A stretch of DNA of 64,000 bases from Cellulomonas sp. PhB150 (GTDB lineage: Bacteria; Actinomycetota; Actinomycetes; Actinomycetales; Cellulomonadaceae). This document shows, one piece after another, positions 42,001 through 50,804 of this stretch. The DNA is taken from contig NZ_RKHX01000002.1 of assembly GCF_003755175.1 (NCBI RefSeq), forward strand, positions 62,001 to 126,000, given 5' to 3'. Position 1 is the first letter of the stretch; each line of letters opens with the position of its first letter. Made by a program: the position numbers and the translations under genes. The notes beneath the pieces are model-generated. The model worked only from the letters and a program-made list of their open reading frames with translations, had not been told where the DNA came from and made no database searches.

Positions 42001-42928
42001 TGAGCTTGTTGCCACGGGCGCGCCGCACGACGTCCTCGTACGCGCTCCAGAACTGCGCGAAGTCGAGGGTGTCGGCCTTCTTGATCGAGGGGACCATGAG
42101 CTGGCGGGTGCCGTCCGGCTTGGCCAGGTCGATCGCGATGCCCAGGTTGACGTGCGCGGGCTGCGTGACGCCCGGCTTGCCGTCGATCGGGGTGTAGGCC
42201 GCGTTCATCGCCGGCATCTGCGCGAGCGCCTCGACCAGCGCGTAGCCGATGAGGTGGGTGAACGAGATCTTGCCGCCGCGACCGCGCGTGAGGTGGTTGT
42301 TCACCACGATGCGGTTGTCGACCATGAGCTTGGCCGCGACCGCGCGCACCGACGTGGCCGTCGGCACCTCGAGCGAGGCCTCCATGTTGACGACGACGCG
42401 CGCGGCCGGGCCGCGCAGCTTCTGGACCTCGTCGGTGACGTCGTCGGTCTGCGGCGTGCTCTTGAGCGCGGCCTCGGCGTACGGGGCCGTGGCCGGCTGC
42501 GCCGTGGCGACGGGGGAGGTGTGCGGGGCCGGCTCGCGCGACGGCTTCGCGACGGGCGTGGGCTCGTCGGTCGGCTTCGGGACGGTCGGGGTCTTGGCGT
42601 CCGTCGACGTCGCGGTGGCGGGCTTGACGTCCACCGGCTTCTCGGGCGCGGGCGTCGGAGCGGCAGCGTTGCCGTTCGTGCTCGCGGGCTTGCCGTCAGG
42701 AGCGGCGTCGACGTCCTCGGGCTTGTAGCCCTCGAAGAAGTCCCACCACGCGGGGTCCACCGCGTTCTTGTCCTTCAGGTACTGCTCGTACAACTCGTCC
42801 ACGAGCCATTCGTTCGCGCCGAAAACGGCGCGCATCGAGTCAGGCTCAGCCTTCTGGGACACGCGAGGATCGCCCACTTCCGCTGCGGACCTGGTCCGCG
42901 TCGTTGCCGGTTCTGTCGGTGTCAACAC
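39065..42928 (-). CDS. kgd: multifunctional 2-oxoglutarate decarboxylase/dehydrogenase (E1 with E2 domain)
   Basis: 1287 residues, matching mycobacterial Kgd/corynebacterial OdhA: an E1 oxoglutarate dehydrogenase fused after an E2-like succinyltransferase domain and lacking a lipoyl domain. [15 protein letters not shown] is the N-terminal subunit-binding segment; a Pro/Thr/Ala-rich linker follows; the E2 domain has [14 protein letters not shown] and [16 protein letters not shown]1 has the TPP motif [13 protein letters not shown] with NNQVGFTT. Catalyses the TCA step from 2-oxoglutarate. GTG at 42928 is supported by GGAGG five bases upstream; a second GTG at 42862 would remove 22 residues. Confidence 0.96.
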   Translation of the reverse strand: MLTPTEPATTRTRSAAEVGDPRVSQKAEPDSMRAVFGANEWLVDELYEQYLKDKNAVDPAWWDFFEGYKPEDVDAAPDGKPASTNGNAAAPTPAPEKPVDVKPATATSTDAKTPTVPKPTDEPTPVAKPSREPAPHTSPVATAQPATAPYAEAALKSTPQTDDVTDEVQKLRGPAARVVVNMEASLEVPTATSVRAVAAKLMVDNRIVVNNHLTRGRGGKISFTHLIGYALVEALAQMPAMNAAYTPIDGKPGVTQPAHVNLGIAIDLAKPDGTRQLMVPSIKKADTLDFAQFWSAYEDVVRRARGNKLTVDDFAGTTISLTNPGTIGTVHSVPRLMQGQGTIIGVGAMDYPAEFAGTSEDRLNKMGISKVLTLTSTYDHRIIQGAQSGDFLRILGVKLLGEDGFYDRVFASLRVPYEPVRWVRDTSSDPDAEAIKPARIAELIHSYRSRGHLMADTDPLAYRQRKHPDLDIQTHGLTLWDLDRSFPTGGFTGKNNAKLRDVLGLLRDSYCRTTGIEYMHLQDPRQRRWLQERLESGYARTPREDQLRILRRLNAAEAFETFLQTKYVGQKRFSLEGGESVIPLLDAILSKAANNGLDEVGIGMAHRGRLNILANIAGKSYAQIFSEFEGNADPKSVQGSGDVKYHLGTEGTFTAESGATTQVYLAANPSHLEAVDPVLEGIVRAKQDRIDLGGDGFSVLPILIHGDAAFAGQGVVFETLNLAQLRGYRTGGTIHVIINNQVGFTTGPSSSRSSQYATDVAKGLQVPVFHVNGDDPEACVRAAELAFEYREQFDRDVIIDMLCYRRRGHNEGDDPSMTQPLMYNLIEAKRSVRKLYTETLVARGDLTITDAEQALQDYQQQLERVFAETREDGWTPPPAEAEAVAGLERPESQLEDAGVMVGWKTAVDASLIERIGRAHVRPPEGFTVHPKLAQLLAKREQMSREGGIDWGYGELLAFGSLLAEGTPVRLAGQDSRRGTFVQRHAVMHDRETGAEWTPLLYLSGDQAKFWVYDSSLSEYAALGFEYGYSVERPDALVLWEAQFGDFVNGAQTIIDEFISSAEQKWAQRSSVVLLLPHGYEGQGPDHSSGRIERFLQLCAQDNMFVAQPSTPASHFHLLRRQAYQRPRKPLVVFTPKSMLRLKSASSAVEDFTTGTFRPVIGDDLAAAKASQVDRVLLCSGKVYWDLLAERVKSGDERTAIVRFEQLYPLDVESAAAALAPFDGAELVWVQDEPQNQGPWSFVSMHLPQLLNRTLRVVSRSESASPAAGSAKKHQAQQATLVEQAFAR

Positions 42929-43121
42929 TACGGCCTCCGGACCTTCGTCCCATGCTCGAAGCGGCCATCTTGGACACCGGACCAGTGCTCTTCACTCGCT
43001 CGACACACGCGGGTCAACACCGGGCAATTGCGAGCCTTTGCCCGGCAAAAGCCCTGGTCGGCGGACCGTCTGCCAGGTCATGTCTTGGCCGCGCCCCCGA
43101 GACGCCCGGGATCGGGACCGG

Positions 43122-44222
43122 TCAGAGCGTGGTGAGGGCGATCTCGCCCGTGGGCGGGGCACCCGCGCCCGGGAGCGTGACCCGCATGGTGCAGCCGGAC
43201 TCCGTGTCGGCGACCTCGATGCGGCCGCCGTGCAGCTCGACGGCCCAGCGGACGATGGCCAGCCCGAGCCCGGTCCCGCCGGTCGAGACCTGGCCGGTGG
43301 TGGACGGGCTGTTGCCGCGCACGAACCGCTCGAACACGTGGGCCCGCTGCGCCGCGGCGATGCCGGGGCCGTTGTCGATCACGTCGATCTGCACGTCGCC
43401 GGCGACGCGGGTGGCGACCAGGCGGACCTCGTCGTCGTCCGGGGAGTGCCGGACCGCGTTGTGCAGGAGGTTCGCGACCACCTGGTGCAGCCGCTCGGGG
43501 TCCGCGGGGACGGACAGGTCCGCCGGCTCCACGGTGACCGGGAAGCGCAGGTGCTTGGTCGCGCCGACGAGCTGCGCGCCCTCGGCAGCCTCGCGCAGGA
43601 AGTCGGCCAGCCGCACCTGCTCGATCTCCAGGGGGGCGTCGCCGGCCTCGAGGCGCGACAGGTCGAGCAGGTAGGTCACCAGCCGGCCGAGCCGCTCGGT
43701 CTGCGCGAGCGCGGCCTCCATGGTGGCGGGGTCCGCCTCGTCGACGCCGTCGACGATGTTCTCGAGCTGCGCCTGCAGCGCGGTCACGGGCGTGCGCAGC
43801 TCGTGCGAGACGTTCGCGACGAGCTCGCGGCGGAACTGGTCGTTCTGCTGCAGGTCGTCGGCCATCGTGTTGAACGCGGAGGCGAGCTGGCCCACCTCGT
43901 CGGCGCTCGTCGCGCGCACGCGCCAGGAGTAGTCGCCCGACGCCATCTGCCGCGCGGCGTACGTCATCTCGCGCAGGGGGGACGTCATCCCCCGCGCGAG
44001 CACCTGCGTGACGACGAGCGAGATGACGATGGCGAGGGGGAGCGTGCGCGTCGGCCCGAGGTGCCGCGAGAGGCCCACCCAGGTGATGAACGAGGCGAGG
44101 GTCACCGTCGCGGCGACGAGGATCCCGAGCTTGATCTTGATCGAGCGGAACTGGTCGAGCGGGCGCACGTCGGGCAGCAGGGGCCGGGCCGAGGCGCCGC
44201 GGACGTGACGGGGGGACGCCAC
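43122..44222 (-). CDS. HAMP sensor histidine kinase
   Basis: 366 residues. Two transmembrane helices at about 32-52 and 58-80 with almost no extracytoplasmic loop, so it probably senses membrane or cytoplasmic signals. HAMP covers about 78-135. HisKA holds the phospho-accepting His in ELVANVSHELRTPVTAL. HATPase N box is LLHNAVRHS, G1 DNGPGI, G2 GTGLGLAIV. It lies four bases after the response-regulator gene, forming a two-component operon. GTG start at 44222. Confidence 0.92.
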   Translation of the reverse strand: MASPRHVRGASARPLLPDVRPLDQFRSIKIKLGILVAATVTLASFITWVGLSRHLGPTRTLPLAIVISLVVTQVLARGMTSPLREMTYAARQMASGDYSWRVRATSADEVGQLASAFNTMADDLQQNDQFRRELVANVSHELRTPVTALQAQLENIVDGVDEADPATMEAALAQTERLGRLVTYLLDLSRLEAGDAPLEIEQVRLADFLREAAEGAQLVGATKHLRFPVTVEPADLSVPADPERLHQVVANLLHNAVRHSPDDDEVRLVATRVAGDVQIDVIDNGPGIAAAQRAHVFERFVRGNSPSTTGQVSTGGTGLGLAIVRWAVELHGGRIEVADTESGCTMRVTLPGAGAPPTGEIALTTL

Positions 44223-44226
44223 GTGC

Positions 44227-44970
44227 TCAGGCGCCGTCCTGCTCGTCGCCGTCGGCGGGCTCGAACGCGTACCCGACGCCGTGCACGGTGCGGATCAGGT
44301 CCGGGCCAAGCTTGCGCCGCAGGGCCTTGACGTGCGAGTCCACGGTCCGGGTGCCGCTCGCGTCGACCCAGTCCCAGACCTCGGCGAGCAGCCGCTCGCG
44401 CGTGAGGACCGTCTTGGGGGTCGCGGCCAGCGCGAGGAGGAGGTCGAACTCGGTGGGCGTCAGGTGCACCTCGGCGCCGGCCCGCTGGACGCGGCGCTGG
44501 GCGCGGTCGATGACCACGTCGCCGATCTCCACCGGGGGGTCGGGGTGCGCGGCCTGCGCGATCTCTGCGGCACGCGCCGCGCGCTCGGTCCGGCGCAGCA
44601 GCGCCTTGGTGCGGGCGACGAGCTCGCGCATCGAGAACGGCTTCGTCATGTAGTCGTCGGCGCCCACGCCGAGGCCGATCAGCATGTCGGTCTCGTCGTC
44701 CCGGGCCGTGAGCATGAGGACCGGCACGGGACGGTCGGCCTGGATGCGGCGGCACACCTCGAGGCCGTCGATCCCGGGGAGCATCACGTCGAGCACGACG
44801 ACGTCCGGCTGCAGCCGGGCCGCTGCGGCGACGCCGGCGAGCCCGTCGCCGACGGCCTCGACGGCCCATCCCTCGGCCGTGAACCGGCGCGCGATGGCCT
44901 GCGCGATCGCCGGCTCGTCCTCCACCACCAGCACGGTCGTGCCGTTGCGGCCGCCGCTCGTCGTCATCAT
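44227..44970 (-). CDS. OmpR-family response regulator
   Basis: 247 residues. Receiver domain at 12-125 with acidic pocket EDE and phospho-acceptor aspartate in VVVLDVMLPGIDG, then LTARDDE and KPFSMRELVART. The C-terminal winged helix (150-240) has LTPTEFDLLLALA and RTVDSHVKALRRKLG, then GVGYAFEP. Partner of the kinase just downstream. ATGATG offers two starts; AGGTGA is seven bases before the second (44967), which may be the true one. The stimulus is not evident from neighbours. Confidence 0.92.
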   Translation of the reverse strand: MMTTSGGRNGTTVLVVEDEPAIAQAIARRFTAEGWAVEAVGDGLAGVAAAARLQPDVVVLDVMLPGIDGLEVCRRIQADRPVPVLMLTARDDETDMLIGLGVGADDYMTKPFSMRELVARTKALLRRTERAARAAEIAQAAHPDPPVEIGDVVIDRAQRRVQRAGAEVHLTPTEFDLLLALAATPKTVLTRERLLAEVWDWVDASGTRTVDSHVKALRRKLGPDLIRTVHGVGYAFEPADGDEQDGA

Positions 44971-45059
44971 CCCCTCACCTTGGCACAGGGCCGTGGGAGT
45001 CGCGGGGAGATCGGCTCGGACGCCTGTGGATCACCCCTGGCGACGCGGCCGGGGACCTT

Positions 45060-45192
45060 TATGATGGGCGGCACCATGAGCAGCTCAAGTCGCTGCCGGC
45101 GTCCCGCCCGGGGCTCGATCCCCGGGCCCGACCATGCCGGCCACCCCACTGAACTGTCCGCCGCCCCGAGCATCCGGGGCCCCCTGTGCTGA
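45060..45192 (+). other. TATGAT promoter and 38-codon upstream ORF ahead of the CNNM/CorC pair
   Basis: TATGAT at 45060-45065 is a near-perfect -10 box. A frame of 38 codons (45076-45192, MSSSSRCRRPARGSIPGPD...) then runs into the next gene, its TGA stop at 45190-45192 just after the GTG start at 45186. It is rich in Arg and Pro. A stem CCCGGGG/CCCCGGG lies within it. Proline-rich leader peptides regulate magnesium-transport genes in enterobacteria; whether this one is translated is unknown. Confidence 0.4.
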
Positions 45193-46505
45193 GCGAGTGG
45201 CTCCTCGTCGCCCTCGGCATCGTGCTCACCCTCGGGACCGCGGTGTTCGTCGCGAGCGAGTTCTCGCTCGTCACGCTCGACCCGGGCGTCGTCGAGAAGC
45301 AGACCGCGCAGGACGACCGCCGCGGGCAGGGCGTGCTCCGCGCGCTGCGGCGCCTGTCCACCGAGCTCTCGGGCGCGCAGGTCGGCATCACCGTGACCAC
45401 CGTCCTGCTCGGGTACACCACCCAGCCGGCCGTGGGCCGGATGCTGCGCGACCTGTTCGACGGGTGGGTCAGCACCGCGCTGAGCGGGGTCCTGGCCGTC
45501 GTCTTCGCGGTCGTCATCGTCAACGGCTTCTCGATGGTCGTCGGCGAGCTCGTCCCCAAGAACTTCGCGATCGCGCGGCCCCTGGGGACCGCGCGCGCCG
45601 TCGTGCCGATCCAGTCCGGCTTCACCACGGCGCTGCACCCGGTGATCGCCTTCTTCAACGGCAGCGCCAACGCGCTGCTGCGCCGGTTCGGCATCGAGCC
45701 GCGCGAGGAGCTCTCCGGCGGCCGCTCGCCGCAGGAGCTCGCCGCGCTGGTCCGCCGCTCCGCGCAGGAGGGCACGCTCGACGAGTCCACGGCGACGCTG
45801 CTGACCAACTCGATCGACTTCTTCGAGCTGACCGCGGTCGACGTCATGACCGACCGGCAGCGCCTCGTCGTCGTGCGCCGCGACGACTCCGCCGCCGACG
45901 TGACGGCCCTGGCGCGGGCGACCGGCCACTCGCGGTTCCCCGTGATCGGGGAGTCGAACGACGACATCGTCGGGCTCGTGCACGTGCGTCGGGCCGTCGC
46001 GGTGCCGTTCGCGCGCCGCGCCGAGGTCCCCGCCGCTGCGCTCATGGTCGACGCGCCGCAGGTCCCCGAGACCGTGCACCTCGGCCCGCTGATGGTCGAG
46101 CTGCGCGAGCAGGGGCTGCAGATGGCGGTCGTCGTCGACGAGTACGGCGGCACCTCGGGGGTGGTCACGCTCGAGGACGTCATCGAGGAGCTCGTGGGCG
46201 ACGTGGCGGACGAGCACGACCGCCGCCGGACGTCGGCCGCGCGCGCCGCGGACGGGTCCTGGCACCTGCCGGGCGTCCTGAGGCCCGACGAGCTCACCGA
46301 GACCACCGGCCTGAAGGTGCCCGACGACGGCCCCTACGAGACGTTGGGCGGCCTGCTCATGGCCCGCCTGGGTCGCATCCCGACCGAGGGCGACGCGATC
46401 GACGTGGACGGCGTGCTGCTGCAGGTCGAACGGATGGCCGGCCGCCGCGTGGAGCGGCTGCGCGTCGTCGCGCTGGAGACCGAGGACGGGGAGGGACGGG
46501 CATGA
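45186..46505 (+). CDS. CNNM/CBS/CorC-HlyC family protein (hemolysin family)
   Basis: 439 residues. Residues 1-200 form the CNNM (DUF21) transmembrane domain with about four helices (LVALGIVLTLGTAVFVASEFSL at the start). A CBS pair (about 215-335) contains VMTDRQRLVVV and VVVDEYGGTSGVVTLEDVIEELVG. A C-terminal CorC_HlyC domain follows. Related proteins act in Mg2+/Co2+ efflux or homeostasis; hemolysin is a historical name. Overlaps the paralogous next gene by four bases (ATGA), so two subunits may form a heteromer. Confidence 0.92.
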   Translation: MLSEWLLVALGIVLTLGTAVFVASEFSLVTLDPGVVEKQTAQDDRRGQGVLRALRRLSTELSGAQVGITVTTVLLGYTTQPAVGRMLRDLFDGWVSTALSGVLAVVFAVVIVNGFSMVVGELVPKNFAIARPLGTARAVVPIQSGFTTALHPVIAFFNGSANALLRRFGIEPREELSGGRSPQELAALVRRSAQEGTLDESTATLLTNSIDFFELTAVDVMTDRQRLVVVRRDDSAADVTALARATGHSRFPVIGESNDDIVGLVHVRRAVAVPFARRAEVPAAALMVDAPQVPETVHLGPLMVELREQGLQMAVVVDEYGGTSGVVTLEDVIEELVGDVADEHDRRRTSAARAADGSWHLPGVLRPDELTETTGLKVPDDGPYETLGGLLMARLGRIPTEGDAIDVDGVLLQVERMAGRRVERLRVVALETEDGEGRA

Positions 46506-47557
46506 GCAGCACCACCGCGCTCCTGATCGCGATCGCGCTCCTGGCCGCCAACGCCTTCTTCGTCGGCGCCGAGTTCGCCATCATCTCCGCACGCCGCAGC
46601 GCCATCGAGCCCCGCGCCGAGGCCGGCGACCGCCGCGCCAAGACCGTGCTGTGGGCCATGGAGAACGTCTCGCTCATGCTCGCGTGCGCGCAGCTGGGCA
46701 TCACGGTCTGCTCGACGAGCCTCGGCGTGGTCGCCGAGCCGGCGATCGCCCACCTCATCGAGGACCCGCTCGAGGCTATGGGCGTCAGCAGCGACCTCAC
46801 GCACCCGATCGCGTTCGTCGTCGCGCTGCTCGTCGTCGTCTACCTGCACGTGGTGCTCGGCGAGATGGTGCCGAAGAACCTCGCGGTCGCCGGCCCGGAC
46901 CGGGCGGTGCTCATGTTCGGCCCGCCGCTGGTGTGGGTCGCGCGCGTGGTCAAGCCGATCATCGTGGTGCTCAACTGGATCGCGAACCACACGCTGCGCG
47001 CCGTCGGCGTCGAGCCGAAGGACGAGGTCTCCTCGGCCTTCACCGCGCAAGAGGTGCAGTCGATCGTCGAGCGCTCGCAGGCAGAGGGGCTGCTCGAGGA
47101 CTCCGAGGGGCTGCTGCGCGGCGCGATCGAGTTCTCCGACCGCACCGCGGGCGAGGTCATGGTCGCCACGGCCGAGCTCGTCACGCTCCCCGCCGACGTC
47201 ACGCCGGACGCGGTCGAGCGGCTCGTCGCGCGTACCGGCTTCTCCCGGTTCCCCGTGCTGGACGAGGCCGGGCTGCCCGTCGGGTACCTGCACCTCAAGG
47301 ACGTCCTGTACGCCGACGCGGAGTCCCGCACCCAGCCCGTGCCGTCCTGGCGCGTGCGGGCGCTGGCGCTGGTCGGCCCGGACGACGAGGTGGAGGACGC
47401 GCTCGCCGCGATGCAGCGCTCCGGTGCCCATCTCGCGCGGGTCGAGGACGCCGGGGTGATCGTCGGCGTCGTGTTCCTCGAGGACATCCTCGAGGAGCTG
47501 GTCGGCGAGGTGCGCGACGCCATGCAGCGCGAGCAGTGGCCGGGCGCCCGCCGCTGA
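46502..47557 (+). CDS. CNNM/CBS family protein (hemolysin family), second paralogue
   Basis: 351 residues. CNNM transmembrane domain at 1-195 (AANAFFVGAEFAIISARRSAIE, CSTSLGVVAEPAIA, LGEMVPKNLAVAGPDRA) and a CBS pair at about 205-340 ending VVFLEDILEELVGEVRDA. The CorC_HlyC domain of its upstream paralogue is absent, so it is shorter. ATG overlaps the previous stop; GGGAGGGAC upstream gives a good ribosome-binding site. Likely a metal-ion transporter subunit in the cytoplasmic membrane. Confidence 0.92.
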   Translation: MSSTTALLIAIALLAANAFFVGAEFAIISARRSAIEPRAEAGDRRAKTVLWAMENVSLMLACAQLGITVCSTSLGVVAEPAIAHLIEDPLEAMGVSSDLTHPIAFVVALLVVVYLHVVLGEMVPKNLAVAGPDRAVLMFGPPLVWVARVVKPIIVVLNWIANHTLRAVGVEPKDEVSSAFTAQEVQSIVERSQAEGLLEDSEGLLRGAIEFSDRTAGEVMVATAELVTLPADVTPDAVERLVARTGFSRFPVLDEAGLPVGYLHLKDVLYADAESRTQPVPSWRVRALALVGPDDEVEDALAAMQRSGAHLARVEDAGVIVGVVFLEDILEELVGEVRDAMQREQWPGARR

Positions 47558-47584
47558 CCGGCTGGCTCTTCTCGCGCGTCGACG

Positions 47585-47646
47585 GCTCGCCGGTTCGTTG
47601 TCATCTCGCCGATCCAGGTCGGCGAACCGATGCCGAACCGGCGAGC
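47585..47646 (+). repeat. nested inverted repeat downstream of the CNNM genes
   Basis: Outer arms of 13 bp match perfectly (47585-47597 with 47634-47646); an inner 7-bp hairpin pairs 47606-47612 with 47619-47625. The motif CGAACCG occurs twice in the right half. It lies 28 bases after the last CNNM stop codon and could terminate or process the transcript. The rest of 47647-47850 shows no gene or clear signal. Confidence 0.7.
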
Positions 47647-47852
47647 TGACGGCCGGGTGCCCGCACGCACCGTGGGCCGGTCGAGTGAAACTGCACACAC
47701 CCTTCACAAACCAGGCCGTGGTCGAACCCTGAGCGGCGCGGCGGCTCGACGGCGGCGTGTCGCACGGCGTGTCGGCACAGGCTCGCCGCACAGGTGCCCA
47801 GGGTGTCCGCTGGACATCCGTCCAGGGGCTTGGAACCGATCCCACGAGCCGT

Positions 47853-47858
47853 TATGGT
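47853..47858 (+). promoter_or_regulatory. -10 box TATGGT for the VanY gene
   Basis: TATGGT at 47853-47858; transcription from about 47865 would give a 5' untranslated region of roughly 120 bases before the GTG at 47988. A GTG at 47862 lies too close to the box to be the start. I see no known riboswitch in the leader. Confidence 0.45.
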
Positions 47859-47987
47859 TTCGTGATCGCGCCGGCGTCGACGTCGGCACGTCCTCGCGTC
47901 ACGCGGGGGCGGATCGATGTCGAGCGGAGTCTCGACGGGCCGGACCAGGTCGCCTCGGCGGCCGCCATCGTCGGAGCGGGAGGTGTC

Positions 47988-49658
47988 GTGGGGTCGGTCG
48001 AGAGCGCATCCCCCCTGGCACCGCTGACCCGACGTGAGCTCCGTGAGGCCGAGCGTCGCGCCCAGGAGGCAGCCGCCGCCGCGGCAGCCCCGGCTCCCGC
48101 TCCCGCCGCCCCGACGCGTGCGGCCCAGCGCGCGATCTCGAGGCCCGGCACGTCGGACCACCCGGCCGGCGTCCCGGCCTGGACCTCGGGCGCGGCAGCC
48201 CACCCGGCACGCCCCACGTCCGCACCGCGCACCACGCACGGCGCGTTCGTGTCCGGCGCCGACCGGCCCGACGCCGTCGACCCCCGTCCGGCCCCGCGCG
48301 GCACGGCCAGCGCGCACACGCCGCACGGCGTGACCTCGAGCCTCGACCCGCGCGCCGCGATGCCGACGACGCGACCCGAGCCCGCTCGTACCCCCGAGCC
48401 CGAGCCCGAGCAGCCGCGCCCGACGACGGCCTTCTCCACGGCGCGCTACGGCGTGAAGCCGCCCGCCGCGCGCCCGGCCCCGGCACCCGCGGGCTTCGTC
48501 CCCGCCCAGGTGAACGGGTCGTGGCAGTCGGACATCCGGGCGGTCGACGCGCGGCTGGTCCGCGAGACGCCGGCGGAGCCCGCGAGGGGCGTACGTCCGG
48601 CCGAGGCGCCGGCTCGGCCCGCGAAGCAGCAGCCCGACGAGCGCCGCGCGGCCGCCCCCGCCGCGCCGCTCTACCCCGCGGTTGCCCCGGAGGAGCTGTC
48701 CGCCGCCGAGGCCGTCACGGAGGCCGTCACGACGGCGATCCCGGCCGCGACGCACTCGTCGCCCGCCTTCCCGGCCGTCGCGCCCGAGGTCGATCCGGCG
48801 CCCCTCGCCGCATCCCCGTCGACCGACGGCCCCGAGCCGGACGCCCAGCCCGCCGCCGCGCTCCAGCCGAGCACCCACCACCTCTCGCGCGCGCTGCGCC
48901 GCCAGGCCGCGGCACCCACCAACGCCAAGAAGTCGCACCGTCGGCCGGCCCGCGCCGCGACCCGCCTCGGCGTCCTGACCGCGCTGGCCGCCGTCACGGT
49001 CGTCATCCCGGTCAGCCAGGGCGCCATCGCCGGCACGGCCGTCATCTCCGGTGAGCCGCTGACCAACGCGACGCTCCCCAGCACGGTCAGCGCGCTGACC
49101 GCCGCGCCGGCCTCGATGCTCCCGCCGGCCTCGCTCGTCCCGACCGACGGCGCCGTCTCCGTGCGGGCCCTCGCCGCGGCCGCGAGCCGCGACGAGACCC
49201 GCTCGCTCCTGCCGGGCTGCGACCCTGCCGTCCGCGCGCCGGGCAGCAACGGCCTGCTGGCCGAGAAGGACCTGTGCACCCTGTGGGACGGCCACACGCG
49301 CCTGCGCGCCGACGCCGCCTCGAGCCTGGCCGAGTTCAACGCGGCCTACGTCGCGCGGTTCGGCGCCGACATGTGCCTCGCGAGCGGCTACCGCACCCTT
49401 GCCGAGCAGCGCAGCGTCAAGGCCACCCGCGGCGGCCTCGCGGCGGCCCCCGGCAAGTCCAACCACGGCTGGGGCCTGGCGACCGACTTCTGCAGCGAGC
49501 TGACGTACGGCGAGCGCTGGACCTGGATCAACGCGAACGCGCCGACGTTCGGCTGGGAGAACCCCGCCTGGGCCAAGCCCGGCGGCAGCGGTCCGTTCGA
49601 GAAGTGGCACTGGGAGTACACCAAGGGCGTCAAGGCCGACGGCGAGTACTACGGCTGA
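47988..49658 (+). CDS. membrane-anchored VanY-type D-Ala-D-Ala carboxypeptidase with long disordered cytoplasmic region
   Basis: 556 residues. Residues 1-320 are Pro/Ala-rich and low complexity; one membrane helix lies at about 326-348 (RLGVLTALAAVTVVIPVS); the C-terminal 170 residues are a VanY/M15 peptidase with the zinc motifs SNHGWGLATDF (SxHxxGxAxD) and WHWEY. It should trim peptidoglycan stem peptides outside the cell, while the cytoplasmic tail could be regulatory. GTG at 47988 has GGGAGG four bases upstream and precedes PLAPLTRRELREAERR, a common start of such actinobacterial proteins. Confidence 0.85.
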   Translation: MGSVESASPLAPLTRRELREAERRAQEAAAAAAAPAPAPAAPTRAAQRAISRPGTSDHPAGVPAWTSGAAAHPARPTSAPRTTHGAFVSGADRPDAVDPRPAPRGTASAHTPHGVTSSLDPRAAMPTTRPEPARTPEPEPEQPRPTTAFSTARYGVKPPAARPAPAPAGFVPAQVNGSWQSDIRAVDARLVRETPAEPARGVRPAEAPARPAKQQPDERRAAAPAAPLYPAVAPEELSAAEAVTEAVTTAIPAATHSSPAFPAVAPEVDPAPLAASPSTDGPEPDAQPAAALQPSTHHLSRALRRQAAAPTNAKKSHRRPARAATRLGVLTALAAVTVVIPVSQGAIAGTAVISGEPLTNATLPSTVSALTAAPASMLPPASLVPTDGAVSVRALAAAASRDETRSLLPGCDPAVRAPGSNGLLAEKDLCTLWDGHTRLRADAASSLAEFNAAYVARFGADMCLASGYRTLAEQRSVKATRGGLAAAPGKSNHGWGLATDFCSELTYGERWTWINANAPTFGWENPAWAKPGGSGPFEKWHWEYTKGVKADGEYYG

Positions 49659-49675
49659 GCAGCCCCTCACCAGAA

Positions 49676-49707
49676 CGAGGCCCCCACTCCGCGGAGTGAG
49701 GGCCTCG
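49676..49707. terminator. bidirectional hairpin terminator
   Basis: CGAGGCCC (49676-49683) pairs with GGGCCTCG (49700-49707), and CACTCC (49685-49690) with GGAGTG (49693-49698), one long stem with single-base bulges. Lies between the VanY gene and the converging epimerase gene. Confidence 0.8.
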
Positions 49708-49720
49708 CGTCGTTCGGGGG

Positions 49721-50629
49721 TCACTCCAGGCGCAGGCCCCAGGTGATCTCGTGCACGTCGCCCGCGGCCAGCTCGACGAGGTCGTCGCCCGTGCGGAACG
49801 CGTCGGCGATACAGCTCATCGGCTCGATGGCCACGCCGCGGCGCTCGATGAGGGGGATCCCGTCGCCGGTGCAGATCTGCCACGCGGCGCAGCCCGCGTC
49901 GGCCCACATGGCCACGGTCCGGCCGTCGGCCGAGGCGAGCCGCGCCCAGGTGAGCCCGTCGTCGTCCCGGTCGGGGGAGACCCACGCGTCGTCGAACGCG
50001 ACTCCGCGCAGCGCGACCCCGCCGCGCAGGTCGTCGATACCCTCGACGGGGACGTCGCCGGTCGGCAGCAGCCGGTCGTCGACCGTCACGTGGCGCGAGG
50101 CGCCGAGCGTGAGCGTGCAGTCGTCGACCGCGGCGTCGCCGGGGGACAGCCACGGGTGGAACCCGACGCCGTACGGGGCGACGCCCGAGCCGACGTTGTC
50201 GGCCGCGGTGTGCACGCTCAGGCCGGCCTCGCTCAGGCGGTAGGTCACGCGGATCCGCACGGCCCACGGGTAGCCGGGGGTCGGGACGATCGTGTGCTCG
50301 AGGGTCAGCGACGTGCCGTCGTCGGCCCGCTCGGTGAGCTCGAACGCGACGTACGCGACCAGGCCGTGCAGCGCGGTGCGGCGGGCGTGCTCGGAGACGG
50401 GGACCTCGTAGGTGCGGCCGTCGCGGTCGTACTCGCCGTCGCGCAGCCGGTTCGGCCACGGCGCGAGGACGGCGCCGGAGAAGGCGGGGGCCAGCACGTC
50501 CTCGTCGAACGGGAGCACGACGTCGCGCGCGCCGACGCGGTACTCGCGCAGGCTCGCGCCGACGGCGGCGACGACCGCGTGCTGGTCGCCGAGGGTGAGG
50601 GTGTGCTGGGTGCCGGTCGGGATGTTCAC
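49721..50629 (-). CDS. aldose 1-epimerase family protein
   Basis: 302-residue mutarotase fold. NRLRDGEYDRDGRTYEVP, ALHGLVAYVAFE, the catalytic-histidine segment YGVGFHPWLSPG and the C-terminal glutamate region GVAIEPMSCIADAF match GalM-like epimerases of sugars. The GTG at 50629 is six bases downstream of a TACCGT box on the same strand, a leaderless pattern. It is divergent from the Tad operon across 175 bp; no sugar catabolic gene is adjacent. Confidence 0.88.
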   Translation of the reverse strand: MNIPTGTQHTLTLGDQHAVVAAVGASLREYRVGARDVVLPFDEDVLAPAFSGAVLAPWPNRLRDGEYDRDGRTYEVPVSEHARRTALHGLVAYVAFELTERADDGTSLTLEHTIVPTPGYPWAVRIRVTYRLSEAGLSVHTAADNVGSGVAPYGVGFHPWLSPGDAAVDDCTLTLGASRHVTVDDRLLPTGDVPVEGIDDLRGGVALRGVAFDDAWVSPDRDDDGLTWARLASADGRTVAMWADAGCAAWQICTGDGIPLIERRGVAIEPMSCIADAFRTGDDLVELAAGDVHEITWGLRLE

Positions 50630-50713
50630 GTTGACACGGTAGTGGCCGACCAGTGCTGGGACGGCCGCTCGCCCACAGGGCGTGTCACCCGGTCGGGTGA
50701 GTCGTGTCCTGGT

Positions 50714-50722
50714 TGTGGACAA
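50714..50722 (-). promoter_or_regulatory. single DnaA-box-like site TTGTCCACA
   Basis: Minus strand reads TTGTCCACA, identical to the actinobacterial DnaA-box consensus. It is isolated, 36 bp ahead of the TAATGT -10-like box (50750-50755) of the Tad operon. A single site is not an origin; it could be a regulatory or titration site, or chance. Confidence 0.4.
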
Positions 50723-50804
50723 CGGGCTGTGCGGGCCCGCGCGTTCCCCTAATGTTCGGGTCCACATAGCGGGGCAGAACGGCAGGAACCGGGCGGGGGG
50801 TCCG

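Noticed and set aside
43020..43045. CCGGGCA...TGCCCGG hairpin upstream of kgd as a riboswitch
   Set aside because: A single 7-bp stem with no surrounding structure; it is between divergent-facing regulatory regions and could be chance.
47860..47987. c-di-AMP (ydaO) riboswitch before the VanY gene
   Set aside because: Such riboswitches precede cell-wall hydrolase genes in actinobacteria, but the leader lacks the conserved blocks I know and is only about 120 bases long.
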